DNA of 64,000 nt from Candidatus Pseudobutyricicoccus lothianensis. GTDB lineage: Bacteria > Bacillota > Clostridia > Oscillospirales > Butyricicoccaceae. The notes beneath the pieces are model-generated. The model worked only from the letters and a program-made list of their open reading frames with translations. It was not told the DNA's origin and ran no database searches. Position numbers and translations under genes: made by a program. This document shows positions 34,415-43,126 of the stretch, in pieces (the first letter of the stretch is position 1; each line of letters opens with the position of its first letter). The stretch lies in NCBI GenBank assembly GCA_904419295.1, contig CAJFRA010000006.1, positions 1 through 64,000 of the forward strand, in the 5' to 3' direction.

Positions 34415-35524
34415 ATGATCGACAACAGCGTTCTCATCACATCGTTTTTCGCCTTCAGCGTGGCGCTGGCACTCAGTTTTGCCCTGACACCGGTGGTGAA
34501 GATGTTTGCCAAAAAGGTGGGCGCCATCGACGTGCCGCGGGACGCCCGGCGGATGCACAAGGTGCCCATTCCCCGGTTGGGCGGGCTGGCCATTTTTCTG
34601 GGGTTCCTCATCAGCTTTTTGCTCTTTGGCCGGATCGATTCCCAGACAAAATCCATTTTGCTGGGCGCGGTGCTCATCGTCTGCCTGGGCGTCATCGATG
34701 ACATCCACCCGCTGAAACCGCTGGTCAAATTTGCCGGGCAGATCGTGGCGGCGCTGATCCCCGTGTGCAGCGGCGTGGTGGTGCGCACCTTGATGAACCC
34801 TTTTAGCGACAGCGGCTTGATCGATCTTGGTATTTTTGCCGTGCCTCTGACTGTGGTGTGGATCGTGGGCGTGACCAATGCCGTCAACATGATCGACGGT
34901 CTGGATGGCCTGGCGGTGGGTGTATCCACCATCGCCACCATCACGGTGTTCACCATCGCCGTGCTGGTGTCCGAAGGGTATATTGCCGTGTGCATGGCGG
35001 CGTTGGCCGGCGCTTGTATCGGCTTTATGCCCTACAATATGAACCCGGCCAAGATCTTTATGGGCGATACCGGATCCATGTTCTTGGGCTATATTTTGGC
35101 CACCATCTCCATACAGGGCCTGTTCAAATTTTATGTGGGCATATCCTTTGCCGTGCCGTTCATCATTTTGGGCCTGCCCATTTTCGACACTGCCTTTGCC
35201 ATCATCCGCCGGCTGCTCAAAGGGCAGAGCCCTATGCATGCCGACCGGGGCCATGTGCACCACCGGCTCATCGATATGGGCTTTGATCAGAAACAGTCGG
35301 TGGCGATCTTGTACATGCTGTCGGTGGTGCTGGGATTGGCGGCTGTGATGCTGGCCACCAGCGGCGAAGTGAAGATCATTATTTTGGCCCTGGCGATCTT
35401 GGCGGCCGTGCTCATCGGCTTGAGCGTCACCGGCTATGATCAAAAAAAGGAAGAAGAGCACGAAGAAGCCGCCCACAGCCATGATCAAAAAGACAGCGGC
35501 CAAGACGGCGGGGACGAGCAATAG
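34415..35524 (+). CDS. tagO: Undecaprenyl-phosphate N-acetylglucosaminyl-1-phosphate transferase (TagO/WecA family)
   Basis: Membrane enzyme that starts wall polysaccharide or teichoic acid chains by moving GlcNAc-1-P to C55-P. The 369-residue protein has about ten membrane segments and the MraY/WecA motifs DDIHPL (Asp-Asp), NAVNMIDGLDGLA, FMGDTGSM and the cytoplasmic HVHHRLIDMG of WecA-type enzymes. Its C-terminal 25 residues are highly charged (Lys/Glu/His). The UDP-GlcNAc epimerase gene follows by 12 bases, pointing to a common role in wall-glycopolymer precursor supply. Confidence 0.93.
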   Translation: MIDNSVLITSFFAFSVALALSFALTPVVKMFAKKVGAIDVPRDARRMHKVPIPRLGGLAIFLGFLISFLLFGRIDSQTKSILLGAVLIVCLGVIDDIHPLKPLVKFAGQIVAALIPVCSGVVVRTLMNPFSDSGLIDLGIFAVPLTVVWIVGVTNAVNMIDGLDGLAVGVSTIATITVFTIAVLVSEGYIAVCMAALAGACIGFMPYNMNPAKIFMGDTGSMFLGYILATISIQGLFKFYVGISFAVPFIILGLPIFDTAFAIIRRLLKGQSPMHADRGHVHHRLIDMGFDQKQSVAILYMLSVVLGLAAVMLATSGEVKIIILALAILAAVLIGLSVTGYDQKKEEEHEEAAHSHDQKDSGQDGGDEQ

Positions 35525-35536
35525 GGGAGGAGCGCT

Positions 35537-36697
35537 ATGGAAAATATCAAAGTCATGTCGGTGTTCGGCACGCGGCCTGAGGCCATCAAGATGTGCCCGC
35601 TGGTGAAAGAACTGCAAACCCGGCCGGAGATCGAGAGCCTGGTCTGTGTCACAGCCCAGCATCGGGAGATGCTGGACCAGGTGCTTCAGGCTTTTCAGGT
35701 GACGCCCGATTACGACCTGGATATCATGGAGCCCTCTCAGACACTGATGCGGATCACCGCCAAAGTGCTGGAAGGGATGGGGGGCGTGCTGGAGCAGGCA
35801 AAGCCTGACCTGGTGCTGGTCCACGGCGACACATCCACCACTTTTGTGGCGGCTCTGGCCTCCTTTTATGCAAAAGTGAAGGTGGGCCATGTGGAGGCTG
35901 GCCTGCGGACTTATGACAAATACTCCCCCTTCCCGGAAGAGATGAACCGGACCCTGACCGGCGACATTGCCGACCTTCATTTTGCCCCCACCCGGGCCAA
36001 TGCAGAAAACCTGCGCCGGGAAAACATTACGAAAAACGTATATGTGACGGGCAACACGGTCATCGACGCCCTGTCTACCACCGTGCAGCACCCCTATACC
36101 TTTGCCTGCAGCCGGCTGAACCAGATCGATTATGACAAAGAGCAAGTCATTCTGCTGACAGCCCACCGCCGGGAAAATTACGGCGAACCTTTCCAGAACA
36201 TCATGGATGCGGCGCGGCGTGTGGCACAGGAACAGCCCGGGGTGCGCATTGTCTACCCGGTGCACTTGAGCCCTTATGTGCAGCAAATGGCCCGGGACAA
36301 CCTGGGGGATATCCCCAATGTGGAGTTGGTGGAGCCCTTGGGCGTGGTGGATATGCACAACCTGATGGAGCGAGTGACGCTGGTGATGACCGATTCGGGC
36401 GGCATTCAGGAAGAGGCCCCCTCTTTGGGCAAACCGGTGCTGGTGCTGCGCCGGGAGACCGAGCGGCCGGAAGCGGTGGCAGCCGGCACAGTGCGCATGG
36501 CCGGAGTAGAACGGGACGCCATTGCCCAGATGGCTTTGACGCTGCTGCGGGATCCGGCGGAATACCGGAAGATGGCCCAAGCGGTCAACCCCTATGGCGA
36601 CGGGCAGGCCAGCCGGCGCATTGCCGACGCCATTTTGTATGCCTTTGGCCGCACAGAGCAGCCACCGGAAGATTTTGCGGCCACTGCGGAGTCCTGA
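35537..36697 (+). CDS. mnaA: UDP-N-acetylglucosamine 2-epimerase (non-hydrolysing)
   Basis: Interconverts UDP-GlcNAc and UDP-ManNAc for wall polymer linkage units. The 386-residue GT-B-fold protein has FGTRPEAIKM at the N terminus, VHGDTSTTF, the conserved HVEAGLRTYDKYSPFPEE and TDSGGIQEEAP near the C terminus. It follows tagO directly, so the two form an operon for the first steps of teichoic-acid-like or capsule synthesis; later enzymes are not in the window. Confidence 0.95.
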   Translation: MENIKVMSVFGTRPEAIKMCPLVKELQTRPEIESLVCVTAQHREMLDQVLQAFQVTPDYDLDIMEPSQTLMRITAKVLEGMGGVLEQAKPDLVLVHGDTSTTFVAALASFYAKVKVGHVEAGLRTYDKYSPFPEEMNRTLTGDIADLHFAPTRANAENLRRENITKNVYVTGNTVIDALSTTVQHPYTFACSRLNQIDYDKEQVILLTAHRRENYGEPFQNIMDAARRVAQEQPGVRIVYPVHLSPYVQQMARDNLGDIPNVELVEPLGVVDMHNLMERVTLVMTDSGGIQEEAPSLGKPVLVLRRETERPEAVAAGTVRMAGVERDAIAQMALTLLRDPAEYRKMAQAVNPYGDGQASRRIADAILYAFGRTEQPPEDFAATAES

Positions 36698-36700
36698 TCG

Positions 36701-37483
36701 ATGAAACGGGGCAAGATGGCCCAGGCTGTGGCCATTGCCACCACGCTGCTTTTGATCGTGCTGGCCTGTAGTTTTTATTTTACCAGCCGCAGCTATCTGG
36801 ACCAGATACAGACCATCACGCTGCCCGGCGAAAACGGCGGCTTGACAGTGGGCGCCGGCGAATTGGGCGAAAACGCCGATGCGGTGGATGGCGTGGCCAT
36901 CCACCCGGAAAACGTGAAAGACGTGATCCGCACCCTGCGGCGGCCGGCAGAATATCAATACACTGCCCTGGTGACCCAGAGCTATCACAGCCTGGAGAAC
37001 CAGACCCAAGTGACGGCGGCAGTCAAGGGGGAGCGGTGCCGGCTGCGGATCACCCCGGCGGATGGGGGGCAGGAAAAGAACATCATCCTGACGCCCGACA
37101 GCTATTATGCTTGGCTGTCAACCAGCTCGCCCCAGTATTACCAAGGCAGCCGGGGTGAATATAGCTACGATGAGGCCGGCGGGATCCCCACATATGAAGA
37201 CGTGCTGGAACTGGAGATCCTGGAGGCCGGCTACACGGAACGGGATGGAAAAGCCTGCATTTATGTCAAGGCAGCGCACCCCGTGGACAACGCCATGGGG
37301 GCAGGCCTGATGGTGGAAGACACTTATTACATCGCCGTTTCCACCGGCCTTTTATACGGGGCCGAAAGCCAGGTGGGCGGGCTGACGGTCTATAGCATGC
37401 AGCAGACCGCCTACCAGGCGGACAGCCCGGCGGAGACTGAGTTTGTGCTGCCCAACGGGCAGACCGTGCAGACCGGTGCCTAA
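36701..37483 (+). CDS. Membrane-anchored extracytoplasmic protein of unknown function
   Basis: A 260-residue protein with a single N-terminal hydrophobic segment (about residues 8-26) and no lipobox. The rest is predicted outside the membrane and mostly beta-strand. It is loosely reminiscent of LolA-like or GerS-like single-domain proteins, but I cannot place it. ATG at 36701 begins four bases after the mnaA stop, so it is probably the third gene of that operon, which ends at a terminator at 37495-37520. Confidence 0.6.
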   Translation: MKRGKMAQAVAIATTLLLIVLACSFYFTSRSYLDQIQTITLPGENGGLTVGAGELGENADAVDGVAIHPENVKDVIRTLRRPAEYQYTALVTQSYHSLENQTQVTAAVKGERCRLRITPADGGQEKNIILTPDSYYAWLSTSSPQYYQGSRGEYSYDEAGGIPTYEDVLELEILEAGYTERDGKACIYVKAAHPVDNAMGAGLMVEDTYYIAVSTGLLYGAESQVGGLTVYSMQQTAYQADSPAETEFVLPNGQTVQTGA

Positions 37484-37494
37484 ACGAAGGCGTG

Positions 37495-37520
37495 AGCCTC
37501 CCCCAAAAGGGAGGCTTTTT
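37495..37520 (+). terminator. Terminator after the tagO-mnaA operon
   Basis: AGCCTCCC and GGGAGGCT with a short loop followed by T5. Confidence 0.85.
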
Positions 37521-37568
37521 CCGTGGGCAAGCGGCAAGATTCCAGAGAGAGCGGAGAGGAAGGCGGAT

Positions 37569-40187
37569 ATGAAAAAATTGGTCGTAGGGATCCTGGCCCA
37601 TGTGGACGCAGGCAAGACCACGTTGTCCGAGGGGATGCTGTACCAAAGCGGCTGCCTGAAAAAATTGGGCCGGGTGGACCATCAAGACGCTTTTTTGGAT
37701 ACATTCGCCTTGGAACGGCAGAGGGGCATCACGATATTTTCCAAGCAGGCGGTGCTGCCTTTGGGGCAGACGGAGGTCACGCTGTTGGATACCCCGGGCC
37801 ATGTGGATTTTTCCGCCGAGATGGAGCGGACGCTGCAAGTGCTGGATTACGCCATTTTGGTCATCAGCGGCACCGATGGGGTCCAGGGCCATACGGAGAC
37901 ACTGTGGCGGCTGCTGGAACGGTACCAGGTGCCTACTTTTTTGTTCATCAATAAGATGGATCTGCCGGGCGCGCTGCGGGAACCCCTGCTGGAAGAGCTC
38001 AAAAACAGGCTGGGAGAAGGCTGTGTGGATTTCAGCCAGCCGGACCAGCAGGCTTCGTGGGAAGAAGCCGCCCTGTGCGATGAGCAGACCCTGGCCCGCT
38101 ATTTGGAGCACGGCCGGCTGAACCAAGAGGAACTGGCGCAGCTGGTGGCCCGGCGGAAGCTGTTCCCCTGTTATTTTGGCGCCGCCCTCAAACTGGATGG
38201 GGTGGAGGCCCTGCTGCAAGGGCTGGATGATTATACGTTGGAGCCACAGTACCCACAGGCTTTTGGCGCCCGGGTGTACAAGATCGCCCGAGACCCCCAG
38301 GGCAACCGGTTGACCTATATGAAAGTGACAGGCGGCTGTTTGCGGGTAAAAGACGCTTTGGCGGCGGAAGGCAAAGAAAAAGTAGACCAGATCCGCATTT
38401 ATTCGGGCCAGCGGTATCAGCTGGCAGACCAGGCGCCGGCTGGGACTGTCTGTGCCGTCACCGGCCTGGATACTACATATCCGGGCCAAGGTCTGGGGGA
38501 GGAGGCGCCTGCCCAGGCGCCGGTGTTGGAGCCGGTGCTCACTTATCGGGTAGATCTCCCCCAAGGGACCGATGCCCACAAAGCCCTGCTGCAGCTGCGC
38601 CAGTTGGAAGAGGAAGACCCCCAGCTGCACATTGTGTGGAACGAGTCACTACGGGAGATCCACATGCAGCTGATGGGGGAAGTACAGCTGGAGATCCTCA
38701 AACAGATCATCGCCCAGCGCTTCGGGATGGAAGTGGAGTTTGGCGCGGGCAACATCCTGTACCGGGAGACGATCGCCCGGCCGGTGGAGGGCGTGGGCCA
38801 TTTTGAGCCCTTGCGCCATTATGCGGAAGTCCATCTGTTGCTGGAACCGCTGCCCAGGGGCAGCGGGCTCCAGTTTGCCACCCGGTGCAGCGAGGACTTG
38901 CTGGACCGGAATTGGCAGCGGCTGGTGCTGACCCATTTGGAAGAGAAGACCCACCTGGGGGTGCTCACCGGATCGCCCATCACCGATATGAAGATCACCC
39001 TGGTGGCAGGGCGGGCCCATGTGAAGCACACCGAAGGGGGCGATTTCCGCCAGGCCACTTACCGGGCGGTCCGCCAGGGACTGATGAGCGCCGAGAGCAT
39101 TTTGCTGGAACCCTGGTATGCCTTCCGGCTGGAGGTGCCTACGGCGCAGGTGGGCCGGGCCATGGCGGATCTGCAGCGGCTGGGCGGCCAATTTGACCCG
39201 CCCCAAGAGCAGGGGGAGTTTTCACTGCTGCAAGGGGCGGCGCCAGTGGCGACCTTGCGGGATTATGGCCTGGAGGTGACGGCCTACACCGGCGGACGGG
39301 GCCGCTTTTCCTGCACTTTGCAGGGCTATGAGCCCTGCCACAACCAGCAGCAAGTGGTGGAAGCCATCGGCTACGACTGCCAGCGGGACGTGGACAACAC
39401 CGGGGATTCAGTGTTCTGTGCCCATGGGGCCGGCTTTGTGGTCAAATGGGACCAGGTGCGCCGGTATATGCATGTAGACAGCGGCTTACGCCTGGATCCG
39501 CCCGAAGAAGAGGAGGCGGCAGCCCCCGCTGCGCCGCCGCCTGTCCGCTACAGCGGTTCATTGGAAGAGGACAAAGAGCTGATGGCCATTTATGAGCGGA
39601 CCTACGGCCCCATCCGCCGGCGGGAGTGGCGGGCGCCCCAAACGGCTGCGCAGGCGCCCCAGCGCCCGCTGGTCATGCGGGACCGGGGGCCCGAATATCT
39701 GTTGGTGGATGGATACAACATCATTTTCGCCTGGGAGGAGCTCAAGGAAGTGGCCAGAGACAACCTGGATTTGGCGCGCCAGATGCTGATGGACATCCTG
39801 AGCAATTATCAAGGGTTCAAAAAGTGCGTGGTCATCCTGGTGTTTGACGCCTATAAAGTGCCGGGAGGCACCGGCGAAGTCTCCCGTTATCACAACATCT
39901 ATGTGGTCTATACCAAGGAAGCGGAGACAGCAGACGCCTATATCGAAAAGACCACCTATGAGATCAGCAAACGGCACCGGGTGCGGGTCGCCACTTCCGA
40001 TAACACCGAACAGCTGATTATCCTGGGCCATGGAGCGCTGCGCCTGTCGGCCCAGACCTTCCGGCAAGAGGTGGAGCAGGTGCAGGGGGAACTGCGTTCC
40101 CTGCTGGAAAAGACCCGCCAGGGCAAAAACAAAGCCATCCAATACGCATTGGAAAAGCGGGGCGCAAAAGGAAACGAAAGGGGATAA
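37569..40187 (+). CDS. TetM-like ribosomal GTPase fused to a YacP/Rae1-type NYN nuclease domain
   Basis: An 872-residue fusion. The first 660 or so residues have EF-G/TetM-type architecture with intact G motifs: AHVDAGKT 10-17, RGIT 52-55, DTPGH 74-78, NKMD 128-131, then domains II-V. Where TetM has its tetracycline-displacing SPV loop in domain IV, this protein has HVKHTEGGDFR, so drug protection is not expected. After a Pro/Glu linker (about 645-705) comes a NYN/PIN-like domain (709-850) matching YacP/Rae1, the A-site mRNA endonuclease of Bacillus, with acidic residues Asp714, Asp760, Asp789 and Asp811 in place. The likely role is ribosome-targeted mRNA cleavage or rescue. The lysO genes follow. 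Confidence 0.88.
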   Translation: MKKLVVGILAHVDAGKTTLSEGMLYQSGCLKKLGRVDHQDAFLDTFALERQRGITIFSKQAVLPLGQTEVTLLDTPGHVDFSAEMERTLQVLDYAILVISGTDGVQGHTETLWRLLERYQVPTFLFINKMDLPGALREPLLEELKNRLGEGCVDFSQPDQQASWEEAALCDEQTLARYLEHGRLNQEELAQLVARRKLFPCYFGAALKLDGVEALLQGLDDYTLEPQYPQAFGARVYKIARDPQGNRLTYMKVTGGCLRVKDALAAEGKEKVDQIRIYSGQRYQLADQAPAGTVCAVTGLDTTYPGQGLGEEAPAQAPVLEPVLTYRVDLPQGTDAHKALLQLRQLEEEDPQLHIVWNESLREIHMQLMGEVQLEILKQIIAQRFGMEVEFGAGNILYRETIARPVEGVGHFEPLRHYAEVHLLLEPLPRGSGLQFATRCSEDLLDRNWQRLVLTHLEEKTHLGVLTGSPITDMKITLVAGRAHVKHTEGGDFRQATYRAVRQGLMSAESILLEPWYAFRLEVPTAQVGRAMADLQRLGGQFDPPQEQGEFSLLQGAAPVATLRDYGLEVTAYTGGRGRFSCTLQGYEPCHNQQQVVEAIGYDCQRDVDNTGDSVFCAHGAGFVVKWDQVRRYMHVDSGLRLDPPEEEEAAAPAAPPPVRYSGSLEEDKELMAIYERTYGPIRRREWRAPQTAAQAPQRPLVMRDRGPEYLLVDGYNIIFAWEELKEVARDNLDLARQMLMDILSNYQGFKKCVVILVFDAYKVPGGTGEVSRYHNIYVVYTKEAETADAYIEKTTYEISKRHRVRVATSDNTEQLIILGHGALRLSAQTFRQEVEQVQGELRSLLEKTRQGKNKAIQYALEKRGAKGNERG

Positions 40188-40198
40188 GAAGCAACGGA

Positions 40199-40492
40199 AT
40201 GGATGTATTGATCGTGATGTGTGTGGGTGTTTTGGTGGGCAACCGGATCTTTCCACGCAAAGCCAAAGGCATCAATGAAAAAGTGCAGCTGATCTGCACG
40301 CTGCTGCTGATTTTTTCCATGGGGGTCACGTTGGGCGGGCGCCCCAACTTCCTTTCGGAATTGGCCAGCCTGGGGCTTGACAGCTTACTCTATTGTTTGA
40401 TCCCCACGGCGCTGTCGGTGGCCATCGTCTATCTGCTCTCTAAAAAATTCCTCCAAGAACCGGAGGACAGACCCAAAGGGGAGGAACCATAA
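40199..40492 (+). CDS. lysO1: LysO-type lysine exporter, N-terminal subunit
   Basis: A 97-residue membrane protein with three hydrophobic segments, matching the first part of the DUF340/LysO exporter. In Escherichia coli LysO is one protein of about 300 residues that exports L-lysine; here the N-terminal part is a separate gene. GAAAGGGGA lies upstream, 11 bases after the GTPase-NYN gene, and the stop is immediately followed by the ATG of the second subunit. Confidence 0.82.
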   Translation: MDVLIVMCVGVLVGNRIFPRKAKGINEKVQLICTLLLIFSMGVTLGGRPNFLSELASLGLDSLLYCLIPTALSVAIVYLLSKKFLQEPEDRPKGEEP

Positions 40493-41092
40493 ATGGTGCT
40501 TTTTGCATTGGCAGCCCTGGGGTTGGGCATAGGCTATGGCCTGTGGGGGCCCGATTGGGGCCTGGTGGATTGGCTGGCCGCCAATTCTGATTACATCCTG
40601 TATCTGCTGATGTTCTCTGTGGGCATCAGTGTCGGCATGCATCACGGCCTTTGGAACAAGCTCAAGCAATACCATATCAAAATCTTGGTAGTGCCGGCGG
40701 GCATCGTCGTGGGGTCGATGCTGGGCGGCATTTTGTGCGGCCTGCTCACCGGCCATCCGCCGAATGAGAGCGCAGCCGCAGCCTGCGGGTTGGGGTGGTA
40801 CAGCTTGGCAGGCGCTACCCTGGGCAAGCTGGCCGGTGCCCAGATGGGCAGCATCACGTTCTTGAGCAACCTGATGCGGGAGATCTTCTCCTTTTTCAGC
40901 ATTGCCTGGTTATCCAAGCATTTGAATGCCTACAGCTGCATTGCTGCTGCCGGCGCCACCAGCGAAGATACGACTTTGCCTATGATGATCCGCTATACCA
41001 ATGACGAAGCTGTGGTGTTTTCAGTGATGAACGGCGTCATATGTTCCGCCCTGGTGCCGGTGCTCATCAGCTTCTGTTACCGGATCTTGTAA
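40493..41092 (+). CDS. lysO2: LysO-type lysine exporter, C-terminal subunit
   Basis: A 199-residue membrane protein with about six hydrophobic segments. The conserved AACGLGWYSLAG and GATSEDTTLPMM regions identify the LysO core. Its ATG abuts the stop of the first subunit, so the two halves are probably made in equal amounts and work as a heteromer. A terminator follows. Confidence 0.85.
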   Translation: MVLFALAALGLGIGYGLWGPDWGLVDWLAANSDYILYLLMFSVGISVGMHHGLWNKLKQYHIKILVVPAGIVVGSMLGGILCGLLTGHPPNESAAAACGLGWYSLAGATLGKLAGAQMGSITFLSNLMREIFSFFSIAWLSKHLNAYSCIAAAGATSEDTTLPMMIRYTNDEAVVFSVMNGVICSALVPVLISFCYRIL

Positions 41093-41126
41093 TAGAGATA
41101 CACCGCCTGCTTTTTTGTTGCATCCG

Positions 41127-41153
41127 AAAGCCTCCGCGAGATTGCGGAGGCTT
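41127..41153 (+). terminator. Terminator after lysO
   Basis: AAAGCCTCCGC and GCGGAGGCTTT with a five-base loop. Confidence 0.8.
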
Positions 41154-41223
41154 TGCTGTACCTGGATGCCGGCATAATGGCGCGCTGCCGGCGCTATACA
41201 TAGGGCAGGGAGAGTGATGTGCA

Positions 41224-41823
41224 TTGAAAAAGAACCAGAAGCCTTGGCTGGCCTTGCCTTTGCTGCTGTGCCTGCTGGCAGGCTGCGGCAAACAGGAGGC
41301 AGGGCCTGAACAGCAAGTGCGGGAATATTACAATGGGCTGGAACACTTTAGCACGACTGCCACTGTGACGGCGGATTCCGGCGTGATCATGGAGTATCAG
41401 CTGGCCATTGAGAAAACACCGGAACAAAGCTCCGCCACTGTAGTGGAGCCCCAGGAGATCGCAGGGGTCCGCTGCGTCATTTCGGAAAACGGCACAAAGC
41501 TGCAATATGACGATGCAGAATTGGAGACATTGCTGCCAGCTATCTCCGGCTTCACGCCGGTGGATTGTGTGGATGGGCTGCTGAACAGCCTGGCGGGGGG
41601 CGTGCCCACCGAATGGGGCAAGGAAGAAAAAGAGGGGATATCCTGCCTGGCGTTGACCTATGAGCTGGATGCCGAAGGGCGGGCAGCGGCCAAACGGGTG
41701 TGGCTGCAGGAAGACACACTGGAGCCGGTATGCGCAGAGTGGTTTTTGGAAGGCGACCGGATCTTGCACGCTGTTTTTCACAATGGAGAGAAGGACGGCC
41801 AGACAGAGGGAGCTGGGGCTTAA
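41224..41823 (+). CDS. Lipoprotein, possibly GerS/LolA-like
   Basis: A 199-residue lipoprotein: a charged N terminus, hydrophobic stretch and lipobox LLAGC with Cys20. The mature part (QVREYYNGLEHFSTTATVTAD...) looks like the LolA-like fold found in the Clostridioides germination lipoprotein GerS, which works with the CwlD amidase; that resemblance is from reading, not from a search. It starts at TTG (41224) with GGGAGAG upstream and converges with the DD-carboxypeptidase gene, the ends overlapping by four bases. Confidence 0.65.
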   Translation: MKKNQKPWLALPLLLCLLAGCGKQEAGPEQQVREYYNGLEHFSTTATVTADSGVIMEYQLAIEKTPEQSSATVVEPQEIAGVRCVISENGTKLQYDDAELETLLPAISGFTPVDCVDGLLNSLAGGVPTEWGKEEKEGISCLALTYELDAEGRAAAKRVWLQEDTLEPVCAEWFLEGDRILHAVFHNGEKDGQTEGAGA

Positions 41824-42770
41824 CCGCTGACAAGAACCGAAGATAAGGCGTTGAGCAGCAGACAAGCGTCCGTGATGTTGTATTGCTCCGTGGCGTGGTT
41901 GCCCGGCGCGCTGCCGGTGATCAGAATGTATTCGTCTGTTCCCAGGCGGGACAGCGTAGCCAAGCACAGACCTGCCTGGCTGGTAAAGCCGGTTTTGCCC
42001 CCCAAGATGACGCCGGAACGGAGCGCCTCTGGGGGCAGTTCATCGGCCAGCGTGCTGGAAAGGGGCAATCCTTCCGGGTGCTGCGGGGTCACAGAGGCCT
42101 GGTAGTGCCAAGTGGTAAAGATCTGCCGGAAAGTGGGGTTTGCCAAGGCGGCATCCAACAGAAGAGCCAGGTCATGGGCTGTGGAGACGTGGTCAGGGTC
42201 GTGGAGGCCGCAGGCGTTGGTGAAATGGGTGTTTGCCATGCCGAGCTGCCGGGCTCTCTCGTTCATCTTTTGCACAAATGCCGCCTCGGTGCCGGCAGAT
42301 AGCCGGGCCAGTGCCACGGAGCATTCGGCGCCGGAAGAAAGGAGGCAGCCGTAGAGCAAGTCGCGGACAGTGACCCATTCGCCGGGTGAAAAGCCGGCCA
42401 GAGAAGCGGACGCTTCTTCCAAAGGGGGAAAGATATCGGGAGTCAAGCAGATCTGCATATCCAGATCCGGCAGTGTTTCCAGAGCCACTAAGGCAGTCAT
42501 GATCTTGGTCAGCGAAGCCGGGTACATGGGGGAATCCGCCTGGCGCTGAAGCAATACGGCGCCATCGCTGCGCCGCACCAGCAGTGCTTGGGCGCTGTGC
42601 AGCTGTTGGGCGGCCTGCTGAAGGCTGGACGCACCACCCCATACCGCTTGGGCCTGGCGGCCCGCCTGCCAGACCGTTGCCCCAGCCTGCCAGGTGGAGA
42701 GCGCCAAGAGCACACAGGCCAAACAGGCCAAAAGCTGTCGTTCACGGTGTCGATTCCTTATTCTGCCCAA
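41820..42770 (-). CDS. D-alanyl-D-alanine carboxypeptidase (S11/DacF-like)
   Basis: Trims peptidoglycan stem peptides outside the membrane. TTG at 42770 has GGAGGGG seven bases upstream; the resulting 316-residue protein begins with a basic stretch and a signal-anchor segment. The serine-protease-like motifs are SLTK (catalytic Ser and Lys in YPASLTKIM), SGA in LLSSGAECS where the SxN motif normally has Asn, and KTG in GGKTGFT. Loss of the Asn is seen in some relatives, so activity is likely but not certain. The C-terminal amphipathic anchor of PBP5 is absent. Confidence 0.87.
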   Translation of the reverse strand: MGRIRNRHRERQLLACLACVLLALSTWQAGATVWQAGRQAQAVWGGASSLQQAAQQLHSAQALLVRRSDGAVLLQRQADSPMYPASLTKIMTALVALETLPDLDMQICLTPDIFPPLEEASASLAGFSPGEWVTVRDLLYGCLLSSGAECSVALARLSAGTEAAFVQKMNERARQLGMANTHFTNACGLHDPDHVSTAHDLALLLDAALANPTFRQIFTTWHYQASVTPQHPEGLPLSSTLADELPPEALRSGVILGGKTGFTSQAGLCLATLSRLGTDEYILITGSAPGNHATEQYNITDACLLLNALSSVLVSG

Positions 42771-42907
42771 TCTCGTTCCCCTCCTAGAGGCCGGGAGAAA
42801 ACCACAGCCCGGCCCATACGGTTGCCATATGGTTATAGCATGGCCCAAAAGAAGGCAGATGAAACCTGGGAATCAAAAATCTTGGGTTTCGAAGGGGAAA
42901 ATGAACA

Positions 42908-42936
42908 TTGCTCCAGGCTGCGAAATATGATATAGT
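42908..42936 (+). promoter_or_regulatory. Promoter of the MazF-family gene
   Basis: TTGCTC (42908-42913) and TATAGT (42931-42936) are separated by 17 bases. The 190 bases between this and the MazF start hold no antitoxin-like gene. Confidence 0.6.
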
Positions 42937-43126
42937 AACCATGAACGAAATTCATGGGCTCCGCCTGCAGGCACGCCCGGGCCGCCGCCGCATAAAATGA
43001 TACGGGGGAGAACGGCACCTGCGCCGCGCGCTGGCACAATTTCTGTTTGCATGATTAAAACAGGGATCTGTGTGGAAAAATAAAAGAGCGGTTCAACCGA
43101 CTTTTACCAGCGGAGCGTGAGCGATT

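Noticed and set aside
37569..39600. Calling the GTPase a tetracycline-resistance protein
   Set aside because: Architecture is TetM-like, but the drug-displacing SPV loop in domain IV is not present and the gene is fused to a nuclease and chromosomal in context.
42941..43000. Possible antitoxin frame before the MazF gene (19 codons, MNEIHG...)
   Set aside because: Too short, Arg-rich without helix-turn-helix or ribbon-helix-helix, and no ribosome binding site.
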